Source: Artemisia argyi (taxonomy: Eukaryota; Streptophyta; Magnoliopsida; Asterales; Asteraceae). From it: a stretch of DNA of 64,000 nucleotides. Positions 20,579 to 34,433 of this stretch are shown here, piece by piece. Position 1 is the first letter of the stretch. Every line of letters begins with the position of its first letter. Under the pieces are notes generated by a model that did not search any database, was not told the DNA's origin, and worked only from the letters and a program-made list of their open reading frames with translations. A program made the position numbers and the translations under genes. The stretch spans positions 73,173,757-73,237,756 of the forward strand of contig CM060686.1 of the NCBI GenBank assembly GCA_030686995.1, read 5' to 3'.

Positions 20579-22056
20579 GTTTGTCTCAAAAGTGATCTAC
20601 AACCGGACGAGTGGATAGTGATAGCGGTTGTACAAAACACATGACCGGGAGTAGAAGATTGTTCACTTCATACATGGCGTATGATAGCAATCAAGTCATT
20701 TTTGGAAGCAAACTTAACGGCAAAATTGTCGGCAAAGGTAATGTCCTTCATGACTCCATAGAAATTACCAATGTTGAGCATGTTAGGGGCTTAAGTTTTA
20801 ATTTGGTTAGTGTAAGTCAATTAAGTGATGATAATTGTGAGGTTAAGTTTACTAAAATAGATTGTACTATTAGTAAGAATGGTGTTGTGTTAGCTAAAGG
20901 TCATAGGAGAAATAACTTTTATACATGCAAGTTGGGAGATAACTCCAAGCAACATATATGTCTTACATCCATGGTGGATAACTCAACGATTTGGCATAGG
21001 AGGTTAGGTCACGCCAACATGAGGTTAGTCCAAAACTTAGCTTCCAACGAGCTCATAAGGAATTTACCGAAGTTGAGTTTTGAGAGACATTATTGTGATA
21101 CATGTCTAGGAAGTCAAGGACAAGCAAATAATAGGAGTAAGAATGAAGTGACAACTAATAGGGTGTTAGAATTATTGCACTTAGATTTGTATGGACCATC
21201 TCCAATCCAAAGCTATGGAGGAAACTTCTATACTTTGATGATTGTAGATGATTATTCAAATTACATTTGGGTGTTATTTTTAGAGAATAAGGATGGAGTC
21301 TTAAATAAATTTGATATTTTAATAAAGAAACTTGAAAACCTACTTGATTGTTCCATTGTTTCAATAAAAACAAATCATAGTAGTGATTTTGACAAATTGC
21401 AATTTGGAAGCTTTTGTGAACAACATGGAATATCTTATAACTTATCGGGCCCGTTCACTTCTCAATCGCTTGAGATTGTTGAAAGAACACATCGTAAGTT
21501 AAGAAAGATGAGTCGTGCAATGCTTGATGAGCAATCCATTCCACAAAAGTTTTGGTGTCATGCCCTAGATACTGCATGCTTTATCTTTAATAGAGTTTAT
21601 ATAAGAAAGGTCATAAATAAAACACCATATGAAATACTTAGGAATAGAAAGCCTTCCTTAGAGTATTTTAGAGTATTTGGTTGTAAAGTATTTATACTAA
21701 ACACCAAAGAATATCTCACCAAATTCGACCCGAAGTCGTATGAGGGTGTGTTCCTAGGATACTCTCAAACTAGCAAAGCATACATAGTGCTTAACAAGGA
21801 GACAATGAGGATTGAGGAATCTCTCAATGTAACCTTTGATAATAGCATGCCCGAGCCTATGACATCCCCTTCGGTAGAGGATGACGTGATTAATGAACAT
21901 ATAGTTCAAGATCAAGAAAGGTCGCCGTCATTACAAGTTAATGTTTCGGATGAAGGCAATCCTAAGGAAGTGAGAGAAGCGAGGGGTCATCCTATTGAAC
22001 AAGTCATTGGTGACTTGAATAAAAGGACACTTAGATCAAAAAATAAACAAGTCTAA
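20579..22056 (+). pseudogene. Truncated pol of element B (protease and integrase only)
   Basis: It begins VCLK directly after an in-frame TAG at 20576-20578. A one-base deletion at the protease DSG site (about 20608) shifts the frame, and the remainder is open to 22056. The integrase zinc finger is present (WHRRLGHANM, then CDTC). The core shows HLDLYGPS and VDDYSNYIW, but where the third catalytic residue is expected (HGxEF in relatives) this copy reads HSSDF, so Glu is lost. The protein stops right after the conserved RTLRSK motif. RT and RNase H, which follow in element E, are deleted. Confidence 0.8.
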
Positions 22057-23190
22057 GTTTTGGCATGACATTTTCAATAGTCCAAATTGTTTTGGGATAG
22101 GTCTAGATGATCATGGTTGACATGCATCTTAGGAGAACAATCCATAAGATATAATGAGTTGTCTAGAAGTCGTTTGCACGTCCTTTAGGTGTTCCTAGTG
22201 GTTATATGGTTATATGTCTAGGACTTATGTGGAGGCATGGAAGGAAATACAATAAAATGATTTCCAAGAGAAAAGATATATATCAATTCATTATTCAAAT
22301 GATGATTGATAATATTCAAGATTCTACATGTCTATATTATGTGCAATGAACAAGAAAATTTAATACAAAGAATATCTTATTAATACTTAATAAGATTGAA
22401 AGTCATTTGTGTCAAAATACCAAGATTAGATAAAACTTCGAATCTTGACTCACAATCGTGTTGGAGGATGCACTTCTATATCTACTTGTTCAATTTATGT
22501 GAATATGGCATACTTTGTGTTTAGGAAAGAAGAGAAATGAAAAGATTTTGTGCAAACATACAAACTACTTACGTAGTTGAAGAGAATTCCTATGAATTGA
22601 ATTCGGTATGGTATTGCATAAAAAACTAAAACACCCAATGAATAGACTAAATAAGCTAAGTTCCTCATCCAAGATCTTAGGAACTTATGGTGTTAATGCA
22701 AGTAACACATAAGGATTATTTATGTCGACACACTACACAACGAACTATGAACCGGAGATATCATGTATTGTGTATCGACTTTCTATATAATGTGTGATGG
22801 TTCATAGGATCTAGCTTGTGTACCTAAAATGAAAATGCACTTAATATTCATATACATACAACTACACTCATTAAATATTCTACATGAAATGCTTGCACTT
22901 GGTTCATGTATGGTGAAATCTTGGTTATATGTTAAGTGCTCTAAGGATTCTAGTTACTATGTGACCAATTTGACCATCCTAATCTAACTAAATTTCACCA
23001 TCTTTTGTAACTAAAATCATTTCAACCCATAAAGCATGATTACCTTTCAAACACATCATGAAGAATCTTAGTACATATTGCCTTAATATCCGTTGGATAA
23101 TAAGAATCATTACCATTTCCATGCTCATTTCACTACTATTTAAGAATTATAGATCTTAAGTAAAGAATACACCCAAAATTTCAATGAAAG
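22057..23190 (+). other. Non-coding region after pol of element B
   Basis: No frame over 60 codons looks genuine and no RT motif is visible. An imperfect inverted repeat built on GAACTATGAACC and GGTTCATAG lies near 22740-22810. The last 60 bases before the next ATG are AT-rich with a weak TATA-like CTATTTAAG at about 23136. Confidence 0.55.
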
Positions 23191-23733
23191 ATGAATAGCT
23201 ACCCACCTTCTCCAAACAATATTCTTGACAATATCATCCTCTTGAGTAGTGACACTAGCTCCTTGAATACCAACAATGGTAGTCAAGTTGAAGGTGACAA
23301 TATTGTTGTTCCTCAATCTCCAATTTCGGGTATTGGGGTCGGAAAAGGATGGTTTATGAATAATAATCATCATCAACAACAACCTAGGACTAAGCTTGAA
23401 GAAATTATGAAAGATGATATGGTGTGCAATCTTAATAATGCTCCTGCCACAACTTCTCCATTTAAAGGAATTGGTGAAGAAAAGATTTGGGAAAAGAAAA
23501 GGAAGCCCTTAAGCCCAAAACTTCGTGAGGGAAATCACGCAATTTGTTGTGAAAACACAATTGACATGCTCAATGCCATTAAAGACTTTAGGGAAGAAAA
23601 TTGTGAAACACTCAAATCCATCCATGACGGAGTTAAAATGCTACAAGCATTGGCTTCAAACGTGACATGCATTGTGCATAATGATAAGGGTGGCGTCACT
23701 TGTGAGGATAATCTTATTGATCACAGGATCTAG
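23191..23733 (+). CDS. 180-residue extra ORF of element B
   Basis: It lies between pol and the polypurine tracts, the place of the Pro/Ser-rich ORF in elements A and E. It starts with an ATG and has a low-complexity Ser/Asn/Pro/His N-terminal half (NNNHHQQQP). The C-terminal half is charged and probably helical, with CCENTIDML and then KDFREENCETLKSIHDGV. The pattern of Cys-Glu followed by a helix recalls the last 45 residues of the A and E proteins, but the similarity is weak. I do not recognise a function. It may be a shortened member of the same gene. Confidence 0.5.
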   Translation: MNSYPPSPNNILDNIILLSSDTSSLNTNNGSQVEGDNIVVPQSPISGIGVGKGWFMNNNHHQQQPRTKLEEIMKDDMVCNLNNAPATTSPFKGIGEEKIWEKKRKPLSPKLREGNHAICCENTIDMLNAIKDFREENCETLKSIHDGVKMLQALASNVTCIVHNDKGGVTCEDNLIDHRI

Positions 23734-24100
23734 TCTCTTTAATAATGTGTTGGCTAAGTGTGTTTTGAGAGTGCTTTGTATGTCTTTTGTTTTCCTAAGT
23801 TATCATGGTATCATGACTTGGTTGTACTTCTAGCTTTCATGCTTTATGATAATAATAATTGCACTTTCTTTAATAATATAATGCTCAACAAATGGTTATT
23901 GGAGTCATTTGGACAAATAACAATATTATTGTAAACTAACCCATGTTGCAAGTATCCAATTGGTAACCTAACCCATTTTGGACTTCCACATGTGAGGATT
24001 TCTTGGTGCTTGTTTTTGTATGTTTTATGTAGCTAGGCCACCGCAAAGGTGAGGCTCTTGACCCATGGATCCCTGCCTTGGAACAATGGGGAGCAAGGAT

Positions 24101-24376
24101 CTAGGGGGAGCTATGTTCAAGGGGGAGCACGCACGGGTGCAAATGGAACAAGCTACTTTCCCATTTCAAATGGAAGTCCAACCATTTTGATTCGACAAAA
24201 GGGGGAGAAATAAAGCAAGAGCGCGAAGGACTATTCAAGTTAAAGAAACAAAGGCTTCACCAAATTACAAGGCAAGATCACGACGCAAGCTACACAAAAG
24301 GCGCGCTTTGTCTTCGCTACATTTTGTAATTTTATTTGCTTTCGGTTTTTATTGGTCATCATCAAAAAGGGGAGAT
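24101..24376 (+). other. Multiple polypurine tracts of element B
   Basis: Tracts lie at 24101-24110 (CTAGGGGGAG), 24118-24129 (CAAGGGGGAGCA) and 24197-24210 (AAAAGGGGGAGAAA). AAAAAGGGGAGAT at 24364-24376 abuts the LTR. The arrangement matches element A. Bases 23734-24100 are 3' UTR with nothing else visible. Confidence 0.8.
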
Positions 24377-26263
24377 TGTTGAGGCAACATTTTCAAAGAT
24401 CTCCTAATGTTTTAATGATGAAAATAAACCTTCGAAACACATAAAATAACAAACGGTAGCCAAAATTCCCCGAATCCATATCTGGTGCTGGCGCGTTTTG
24501 AAAGTCGGCTTTCCCCTTACCCAAAAAATGTGGATCTTTCAATAAAGGTATGAATATGTTATGTGCTTAATAGAGAACACTTGAAATGAGTTTTGAGATT
24601 AGAGAGATCCAACTTTTAAAGCACCCACTTTCGGGAAAATACCAACTCATGTTTTCTAACTCTCGCCTCTAGCCAAGGCTTTTCTGAACTTAGGGAACTT
24701 ATATATTTCACGTAACATCACGTAAAAGCATCCATATATTCAGATCCCGTGCTTATGCCTTATCTAATCACGTAACGGGTTTACTCCCTTATTGGTCAAA
24801 CTAAGTCCAAGGTCTCTTTGAGTAAACGCATCCTTACCGGCATGGGTTATGCATTTCATCAAGGCAAAGCACTTGACTTGTTTTGTACCAAGGTGTTAGT
24901 TGAGTATGTCGAGTCGTGGAAAGTCACGAGTTATGAAACTATGGATTCTCGACGTTGTGTTACTTGAACTTATAAGTAACCTATAATTCTCTCAACTTAT
25001 AATCTTAATTGTCTAAACCTTTTCTTCTTAATGACAATTAGATTATCTCTTAATATTATCTGGATTTCTTCTTAACCTTCTCAATCACAAAAGACAAAGC
25101 CTCCAAAATCTCCCACAATCCTTCTCAAAAATCCTTTTCCAACATCCTCTTACATATTCCCTTACATATCTTACACACTCATACTTTTTGACTCACATAC
25201 TCTCCCACACAAGATTCCCCTCACTTTATACATTTCCTATACACCTTTCTCGTACACCAATAAATACTCTTCCCTATACATACATATACTCTTTTCTACA
25301 CACACCTTTACATTCAAAATACACACACTTCACTCACATACCCCTCTTCACACACACAAGGCTCCCCATCCAATCACTCTTACACACTCCTTACACATAC
25401 AACTCATTCTTACACACATCATATCCAACCAACTCATTCCCTTACACTCCCAATGCTTTTTCATTCAAATTTACACACACTACTCACAACCATTTCACCT
25501 TCTACACACACTAGGCTCCCCATTACATCCAACTCTTACATATTCTCTTACATACTCTTACACTATCCAACCTTTATTCCCTTACACACATCTCTTCACT
25601 CTTACACAATCTAACTCATACTCTACACAGTCTTTATCTCAACCATTCATTCTCTTACAACAAATCTCAACCATCCATTTCCCCTTCCTCCCGAAGAAGT
25701 AGAATATTCTTTTGAATATGCTTTCTTAACCCAACTATGGTTCTTCTAACCTAACTATGGTTAGTTCTCTACACTTAACCTTGGTTAACTCTTAACCACA
25801 CCAAGGATGGAATATTCCCTTGGATATGCTTCTTTTAACCTAACTATGGTTAACTCTTAACCACACCAAGGATGGAACATTCCCTTGGATACACCCTTTA
25901 ACCTAACAATGGTTTAATCTCTATACACTTCTTTCTAAACCTAACCATGGTTACTTCTTAACCCAACCTCTCACACTCTTCCCTTTCGATGAATATCCCA
26001 TGGCATATTCTTTCTCTCTTTTCTATGCCATATGAGGAATACCCATTCTACCCCTACGCAATTATCTCTTCTACTCTTTCTATCTTTGATAATTGATTTC
26101 TCATAAACACTTCACAAAAATATTTTTCCAAATTGGCTATTTGAGTTGGTAAACCTAAGATTGATTAATGTTAAGGTTTAGTGTGAAGTACAATTGGGGG
26201 TTTTGCAAAGATAGTTATTTATAAGATCTAACACCCAACACTTGGGAAAAATACAACAACCAC
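24377..26263 (+). repeat. 3' LTR of element B, left half
   Basis: It starts TGTTGAGGCAACATTTTC directly after a polypurine tract and is interrupted at 26263 by element D. A GC-rich patch GGTGCTGGCGCG is at 24484-24495. The right half, with the TATA box, continues at 48527. Confidence 0.75.
25140..26040 (+). repeat. Pyrimidine-rich, strand-skewed tract with short repeats in the B LTR
   Basis: About 900 bases have almost no G on the plus strand at first and are built of CTTACACACTC-like words. From 25735 to 25960 follow two to three copies of a unit of about 60 bases: AACCTAACTATGGTTAACTC, then CCACACCAAGGATGG, then AATATTCCCTTGG. A 108-codon frame here is a by-product of the skew. Confidence 0.65.
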
Positions 26264-27227
26264 TGATGAGTGTGTAAATACTCATCATTTTTATCGTATC
26301 TGAACTGCCAAAACATCCAAAAAACACTCAGAAATGCATCAAAATACAAAAATTATTCTAGGAATTGTGTTTTATATGTTTTAGATGCAAAATGTTTAAA
26401 AACAAATGAAAAACGAACAAAGTTTGCATAATTGGCAGTTTCAGTCCCTCAAGTTTCATAAATTGACAAAACTAGTCCTTGAAGTTTTAAAACGAAAGAA
26501 AAGTCAACCCAAGGCATTTAAAAGTAAAATATTATCAAAAACGATCCTTGGGTGAAATGTTTGAGAAAATTACACATTTGGTCCCTCAAAATCCAAAATT
26601 TACATAATTGGTCCCCGGGTGGTTTGAAATGGAAAAATTACATTTATGGTCCTTTGGTTTATCACAGTTGGCAATATTGGACCTTATGATAACTTTTGGA
26701 AATTTACAGCTCACACCCCTAAAAATCCAAAAATTACAAAAATTGTCCTTGTCCTTAAATTTTATACAAACCAAACAGATCCCTTTGTATTTTTATAAAC
26801 CCACCAAATCAATCCACTAAACCTAATACCCCAAAGCCCAACCCATATTTCTTGCCCCATCCTACACCAGCCCAACTCCACTCTCTTTTTTATTAAGCCT
26901 GGTCAACACCAGGTCAAACAACACCCCACCCCGTTTTTATTATATCTCCCCAGGGTCAAAGGTTTGACCATCTTCCACCTCACACCCCTTCACGTGTGAT
27001 GAGGCAAAAAATCATCCGTTTTTAGGGGGTCATTTAAGCCCATAATTGAATTTATTTGATCAAATTTTGCCCTAAATCGTTCCTTTTGTGATTTTAGGTA
27101 CTTTGGGAGTGAAATCTGGAAAAGGAAGCAATTCGGACGTTTTTTGAGCATAAAAGTGAAGAAAATGCCAAAGACTTAATTTTCAATGCTGGGAACAGTG
27201 TGTGACGGCGTCAAGAGTACTTTCCTG

Positions 27228-30200
27228 TGTAGCAACCCGTAATTTTCCATGTCAACATTTATTTCTAAACTCTAATTTATTACTTGGAAAGTTTTACAAG
27301 AACACTTTTTACGTATAACTTTTTAGTTAAATAAACGTGAAACTAGAATAACCCTCCTGTACACTATGACTTTATACTATATTTTGTCAACAACATCACT
27401 ATACCTTGCTCCTACTCCGGTTCAAAAATTTTAACCTTTAAGATAATTCCTCTTATATACTTACGTTTATTAAGTTAATAAACGCTTTTCATGATTTAAA
27501 TGAACAATGTGCCCAACACTCCAAATTATAATTTTACACATATTAGAGTATTACAAAAATTCACTAAATATTTTATTTCACCCTTTGGTATTTACTTTAT
27601 TATAAGTACATAAATGATACATAATTACTTTAACTTTATTCATTGCTAGACAATACATTTTAAATACCCAATGCCTACTCAAAATACATTTATACAATAT
27701 GTTTTTTTATTGCATACACTTATTTTAATTTCCTAGTCTTTTACTACTACTCTTCAATCTATATACAAAATAAAATATATGCATTGAATTTTTGGATATT
27801 TAAGGACAAACCATTAAATGAAGCATGGTCTTCCCATGCTCCCTCTTTTTCAGCCGAATGAAACACACCAACCACACAACTTTTGAATTTTTTTTTACTA
27901 ACCTCCATTATTCATTTGTACTAAATGTATATAAAAATAAAAATATCTACCTATCTTTCTAGATAAACATACAACTAGCTATAACATTTGAAACTTAAAA
28001 AATTTTTATGAAACTCTTTCTTTTCTTCTCTGTACATTCGACCGAGGGTGAAATCCAGAGGAAAATATTGTGGTTTACTCATTTGAGGGTATATAAGTGT
28101 TATTTGGGTTTATATATTACACTTTTGGTGATTTGGAAGATTACTTGGGTTATATTGTTATTGCTACTATATTAAGTCCATCCTATTCAAGTAAGCCTAA
28201 AACTATTTTATATCTTCACTTATGCATTTTATACTTGATCTATACTTGGTTTCATGCTAATATGTTTAGAACTCCATTTAAACTAAACATATAGCAAGAT
28301 CACCCTATGTATATGTTTGTATTTTTATGTTTCAAACAAGTAAAAACATATTTGACATAATTATTTTCTTGGGAAAAATGTGAATATTCAAGTCCTAACT
28401 TATATTTGGTTGTCATGTAAAAGTTAAGGTTTAAAATAGATAACATGTGATTTATAAATTTTGCTACACCTAGATTTATTTATTCTTGATGTTTCGGAAT
28501 ATTTACTAGGTTGCTTATATTGTTATGTCACTAAAAAGATTATAGAAGAGTTGGAAGATATGTAGAATAGTCTTTGGGAGTTGTTTTGAGTAAGATCTAG
28601 TAGTTGTAAGTGTTAAAAAAATGAGTTTTTGAAACATATACTTATGAGCTGTTCAAAAATCATCTCCACAGAAAAATGGGTTTTATAAATATAAAATTTG
28701 GTTAAAAATATAGAAACTAGACCTTGTAATGAAAATGTGAGCGTTGGAATGGTTAAAAACGGAATTATAACGAATAAGATACATTAGTTCTAAGATTAGC
28801 GATGAAAACTAAATTTTCTGAAGATACTCGTTGCTGTCAGGATTTTTCAAGGAACAAAACTGTGATTTAGATGATAACTAGACTAGTCGAGGCGTTGAAA
28901 ATACGTTAGTATACTTGATTACCTTCGCGGGGATAGGTAGAACATAGAAAACGGACTAAAAACGAGCAAGTTATGGTCTATTGAAAATCTAGACGAAACA
29001 TGTAAATTTGACAGCTTTGTTGGTTTAATAAAAGCTGATGGAAATTTTAGAGATAGAATTTGAACACTTTAGAAGTAGAATTAGCTAATATAACAAACAC
29101 AAAAATGGTAGAACATCATAAAATACTTGTTAGGCACGTTAGGAGATTTCTATATCACTATAAAACAGGGAAGTTATAGGAAGAACACGAGGTGCTGAAA
29201 TATATCTATGTTCACTATTCACAACTTCTCGCTAAAAGATGTCGGAAATTTTTAAGTAAATGAATGATGAAATGCTTTACATTGAGGACTTGAATATTTA
29301 TGAACACATAATGTATTGAAACGGTTTCCTATAAATAATACACTTCAGTAAAGTTATATCTTTTACTACTAAATTATCTTACAAACATATATAGGTGATA
29401 AGCTATTTTATAAAATGCATACAAAACACATCGCTTTATCCTAAGACAATTTATATATTTCTAGGTTGCCGTAGAGTTTTTCACGTTTAAAAACTCACTA
29501 CACTTCCCTATATATCTTGACATACGTTGACTACCTTCGGTGAGTATTCACGAACCCCTTTTTCTAACTATTTTAATCGCTTTGGGGTGGATGCATGAAT
29601 TATTACTTGAACTCTTTGAACATTGTTTTGAACCCTTTGATTATTATGAACTCTTTTGACTTGTCTTGACCTTATAACTTGTTTTGAACTCTTGAACTTT
29701 TGAACTTAATGTACCATACGTACTATGACCTAAAGTCTCGCCATTTTTGGTGGAGCGTTCTTAACCCTAAAGTCTCGCCATTTTTGGTGGAGCGTGCAAA
29801 GTCTCACCTTATTGGTGGAGCATTCTTGACCTAAAGTCTCATCTTATTGGTGGAGCGTGCTAAGTCTCCCACGTTTGGAGCGTTCTTAATTGTATATAAT
29901 AGTTGTATGATGTACTGTTCGTACATTCGCATTGTTCGACACCTATTAGTAGTATGGATAACACTATTAGAGGTCGGCCAACCTCTCGTTCACTATGTTA
30001 CGGGACGCATATTATTTAATTAGGGGCTTTGCATGGCATACATTATTATATAGGTGGTGCTTATATTGTGACTTATTATGACCGCGGGTGCTTGACTACA
30101 AGACATAATACTTTATAGTGCCTTTGTCTTGTGAACTTTCTCTAATGGTTTCTCATATTATATAAAACATGTGTGCTCACCAACTATTTTCATAGTTGAC

Positions 30201-30475
30201 CCGTTTTCTCTCATGCATTTCAGGTGATCGTTAGTAAGTTTTTCTTCATGGTCTATGGATAATGAAGTTTTCAAATGTTTCTACTGATCATTATGTATTA
30301 CAAAGCTATCTTTTGGGAACTAAACTTTGTATCTTAAATTGTCAATGTCGGCTATAACAATGTTGTAATGATATACTTTTCCTTTAATGTAAATTATGGT
30401 AGTGTTATATCTCTCTTTTGCGATGTATATTGATTATATTGCACCTCGCGTTTCCGCCTTCGGCGGGGTGTGACA
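27228..30475 (+). repeat. 5' LTR of element G
   Basis: A TATA-like GGGTATATAAGTG is at about 28085. A tandem array of TAAAGTCTCGCCATTTTTGG-type units (each about 30-35 bp, five copies) is at 29731-29889. The 3' end holds a small hairpin, CCGCC facing GGCGG. Short frames in it are not genes. Confidence 0.9.
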
Positions 30476-31193
30476 GATTGGTATCAGAGCTAGAGGTTAT
30501 AGAGAATGCCGATTTTTCTAAAATAAAAATCGCAACTATAACCTGAATAAAGTTTTTCTTAAATACCAAAAATCATACGAGTCGACTAGTCCTAGCATTG
30601 CATTATTAATCCTCAAGTATGCATAGCCTGATCACCTATGTATAATTCAGGAAGAATCATGCGATGATGGGAGTAGTAGTCAAAGATCATGTCTGGTCGG
30701 GTCTAGAGAGTCTGGTCACCTGAAATTGCATTGGTCGGGTGGGTATGTATAACCTATTTATATGTTTCAGTTTGTGTTACCGTACCTTATATATGCATTT
30801 ATGCATATGATTTCTCTTTGCTAACTTACGCCTCGTTAGATTAAGCATGTCTTTGTTCTCTTCATATCCCGATCTCTATGTCACGACTGTTTTTGTAACT
30901 GTACGTCATCTTTCTTCGATCATATATCCCTTACTCAACCCAATGTTTTGGCTTATTATAGAACCATGACAACATACCAGGTACATTCTCTTGAACGACC
31001 TCCTCACGTCACTACCCCTTAATCTTGAGTGCATGACTTATTTCCATTTCTTACCAAGTTCACGACATTGATATAATCCGAGACCTAGCATTTTCGACCT
31101 TAGTTGCCTCATCAAATTTGACCACGATCACATACATCTATAGAATGAACGAACTGAATCTCGAGGACGAGATTCCTTTTAAGGCTGGTAGAC
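30476..31193 (+). other. Interior of element G with PBS
   Basis: TGGTATCAGAGC at 30479-30490 is the standard initiator-Met tRNA complement. The following 650 bases have stops in all frames. The last 50 bases resemble the end of a chromovirus pol gene and a weak purine tract leads into the LTR at 31194. Confidence 0.8.
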
Positions 31194-34100
31194 TGTAACA
31201 ACCCGTAATTTTCCATGTCAACATTTATTTCTAAACTCTAATTTATTACTTGGAAAGTTTTACAAGAACACTTTTTACGTATAACTTTTTAGTTAAATAA
31301 ACGTGAAACTAGAATAACCCTCTTGTACACTACGACTCTATACTATATTTTGTCAACAACATCACTATACCTTGCTCCTACTCTGGTTCAAAAATTTTAA
31401 CCTTTAAGATAATTCCTCTTATATACTTACGTTTATTAAGTTAATAAACGCTTTTCGCGATTTAAATGAACAATGGGCCCAACACTCCAAATTATAATTT
31501 TACACATATTAGAGTATTAAAAAAATTCACTAAATATTTTATTTCACCCTTTGGTATTTACTTTATTATAAGTACATAAATGATACATAATTACTTTAAC
31601 TTTATTCATTGCTAGACAATACATTTTAAATACCCAATGCCTACTCAAAATACATTTATACAATATGTTTTTTTTATTGCATACACTTATTTTAATTTCC
31701 TAGTCTTTTACTACTACTCTTCAATCTATATACAAAATAAAACATATGCATTGAATTTTTGGATATTTAAGGACAAAACATTAAATGAAGCATGGTCTTC
31801 CCATGCTCCCTCTTTTTCAGCCGAATGAAACACACCAACCACACCACTTTTGAAATTTTTTTTACTAACCTCCATTATTCATTTGTACTAAATGTATATA
31901 AAAATAAAAATATCTACCTATCTTTCTAGATAAACATACAACTAGCTATAACATTTGAGACTTAGAAAATTTTTATGAAACTCTTTCTTTTCTTCTCTGT
32001 ACATTCGACCAAGGGTGAAATCCAGAGGAAAATATTGTGGTTTACTCATTTGAGGGTATATAAGTGTTATTTGGGTTTAATATTACACTTTTGGTGATTT
32101 GGAAGATTACTTGGGTTATATTGTTATTGCTACTATATTAAGTCCATCCTATTCAAGTAAGCCTAAAACTATTTTATATCTTCACTTATGCATTTTATAC
32201 TTGATCTATACTTTGTTTCATGCTAATATGTTTAGAACTCCATTTAAACTAAACATATAGCAAGATCACCCTATGTATATGTTTGTATTTTTATGTTTCA
32301 AACAAGTAAAAACATGTTTGACATAATTATTTTCTTGGGAAAAATGTGAATATTCAAGTCCTAACTTATATTTGGTTGTCATGTACAAGTTAAGGTTTAA
32401 AATAGATAACATGTGATTTATAAATTTTGCTACACCTAGATTTATTTATTCTTGATGTTTTGGAATATTTACTAGGTTGCTTATATTGTTATGTCACTAT
32501 AGAGATTATGGAAGAGTTGGAGGATATATAGGATAGTCTTTGGGAGTTGTTTTGAGTAATATCTAGTAGTTGTAAGTGTTAAAAAAATGAGTTTTTGAAA
32601 CATATACTTATGAGCTGTTCAAAAATCATCTCCACAGAAAAATGGGTTTTATAAATATAAAATTTGGTTAAAAATATAGAAACTAGACCTTGTAATGAAA
32701 ATGTGAGCGTTGGAATGGTTAAAAACGGAATTATAACGAATAAGATACATTAGTTCTAAGATTAGCGATGAAAACTAAATTTTCTGAAGATACTCGTTGC
32801 TGTCAGGATTTTTCAAGGAACAAAACTGTGATTTAGATGATAACTAGACTAGTCGAGGCGTTGAAAATACGTTAGTATACTTGATTACCTTCGCGGGGAT
32901 AGGTAGAACATAGAAAACGGACTAAAAACGAGCAAGTTATGGCCTTTTGAAAATCTAGACGAAACATGTAAATTTGACAGCTTTGTTGGTTTAATAAAAG
33001 CTGATGGAAATTTTAGAGATAGAATTTGAACACTTTAGAAGTAGAATTAGCTAATATAACAAACACAAAAATGGTAGAACATCATAAAATACTTGTTAGG
33101 CGCGTTAGGAGATTTCTATATCACTATAAAACAGGGAAGTTATAGGAAGAACACGAGGTGCTGAAATATATCCATGTTCACTATTAACAACTTCTCGCTA
33201 AAAGATGTCGGAAATTTTTAAGTAAACGAATGATGAAATGCTTTACATTGAGGATTTGAATATTTATGAACACATAATGTATTGAAACGGTTTCCTATAA
33301 ATAATACACTTCAATAAAGTTATATCTTTTACTACTAAATTATCTTACAAACATATATGGGTGATAAGCTATTTTATAAAATGCATACAAAACACATCGC
33401 TTTATCCTAAGACAATTTATATATTTCTAGGTTGCCGTAGAGTTTTTCACGTTTAAAAACTCACTACACTTCCCTATATATCTTGACATACGTTGACTAC
33501 CTTCGGTGAGTATTCACGAACCCCTTTTTTTAACTATTTTAATCGCTTTGGGGTGGATGTATGAATTATTACTTGAACTCTTTGAACATTGTTTTGAACC
33601 CTTTGATTATTATGAACTCTTTTGACTTGTCTTGACCTTATAACTTGTTTTGAACTCTTGAACTTAATGTACCATACGTACTATGACCTAAAGTCTCGCC
33701 ATTTTTGGTGGAGCGTTCTTAACCCTAAAGTCTCGCCATTTTTGGTGGAGCGTGCAAAGTCTCACCTTATTGGTGGAGCATTCTTGACCTAAAGTCTCAC
33801 CTTATTGGTGGAGCGTGCTAAGTCTCCCACGTTTGGAGCGTTCTTAATTGTATATAATAGTTGTATGATGTACTGTTCGTACATTCGCATTGTTCGACAC
33901 CTATTAGTAGTATGGATAGCGCTATTAGAGGTCGGCCAACCTCTCGTTCACTATGTTACGGGACGCATATTATTTAATTAGGGGCTTTGCATGGCATACA
34001 TTATTATATAGGTGGTGCTTATATTGTGACTTATTATGACCGCGGGTGCTTGACTACAAGAAATAATACTTTATAATGCCTTTGGCTTGTGAACTTTCTC

Positions 34101-34433
34101 TAATGGCTTCTCATATTATATAAAACGTGTGTGCTCACCAACTATTTTCATAGTTGACCCGTTTTCTCTCATGCATTTCAGGTGATCGTCAGTAAGTTTT
34201 TCTTCATGGTCTATGCATAATGAAGTTTTCAAATGTTTCTACTGATCATTATGTATTACAAAGCTATCTTTTGGGAACTAAACTTTGTATCTTAAATTAC
34301 CAATGTCGGCTATAACAATGTTGTAATGATATACATTTCCTTTAATGTAAATTATGGTAGTGTTCAATCTCTCTTTTGCGATGTATATTGATTATGTTGC
34401 ACCTCGCGTTTCCGCCTTCGGTGGGGTGTGACA
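31194..34433 (+). repeat. 3' LTR of element G
   Basis: 3,240 bp, closely similar to 27228-30475, with scattered substitutions and small indels. The tandem array recurs at 33689-33847. It ends at TGTGACA before the TCCTG duplication. Confidence 0.9.

Larger units (their letters stand above)
27228..34433 (+). mobile_element. Element G: chromovirus-like LTR element with 3.2-kb LTRs and a 0.7-kb interior
   Basis: It is flanked by TCCTG (27223-27227 and 34434-34438); the intact site is visible in C's 3' LTR. The LTRs at 27228-30475 (3,248 bp) and 31194-34433 (3,240 bp) run from TGTARCAACCCGTAATTTTC to GGGGTGTGACA. The interior starts with a perfect initiator-Met type PBS. It ends with a short tail (GAATCTCGAGGACGAGATTC) that I recognise from the end of chromovirus (Tekay/Del type) interiors. 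All of gag-pol is missing, so it is a deletion derivative or a LARD-like family that needs a partner. Confidence 0.9.

Noticed and set aside
22057..23190. Hidden RT/RNase H after the B integrase
   Set aside because: No YVDD, no RNase H motif and no alignable stretch to 58500-60087 could be found.
25188..25514. 108-codon frame in the pyrimidine-rich tract
   Set aside because: Low-complexity Thr/His/Pro translation forced by strand skew.
29731..29889. Tandem units as a CRISPR-like array
   Set aside because: Degenerate direct repeats without unique spacers inside a plant LTR; both LTRs carry them.
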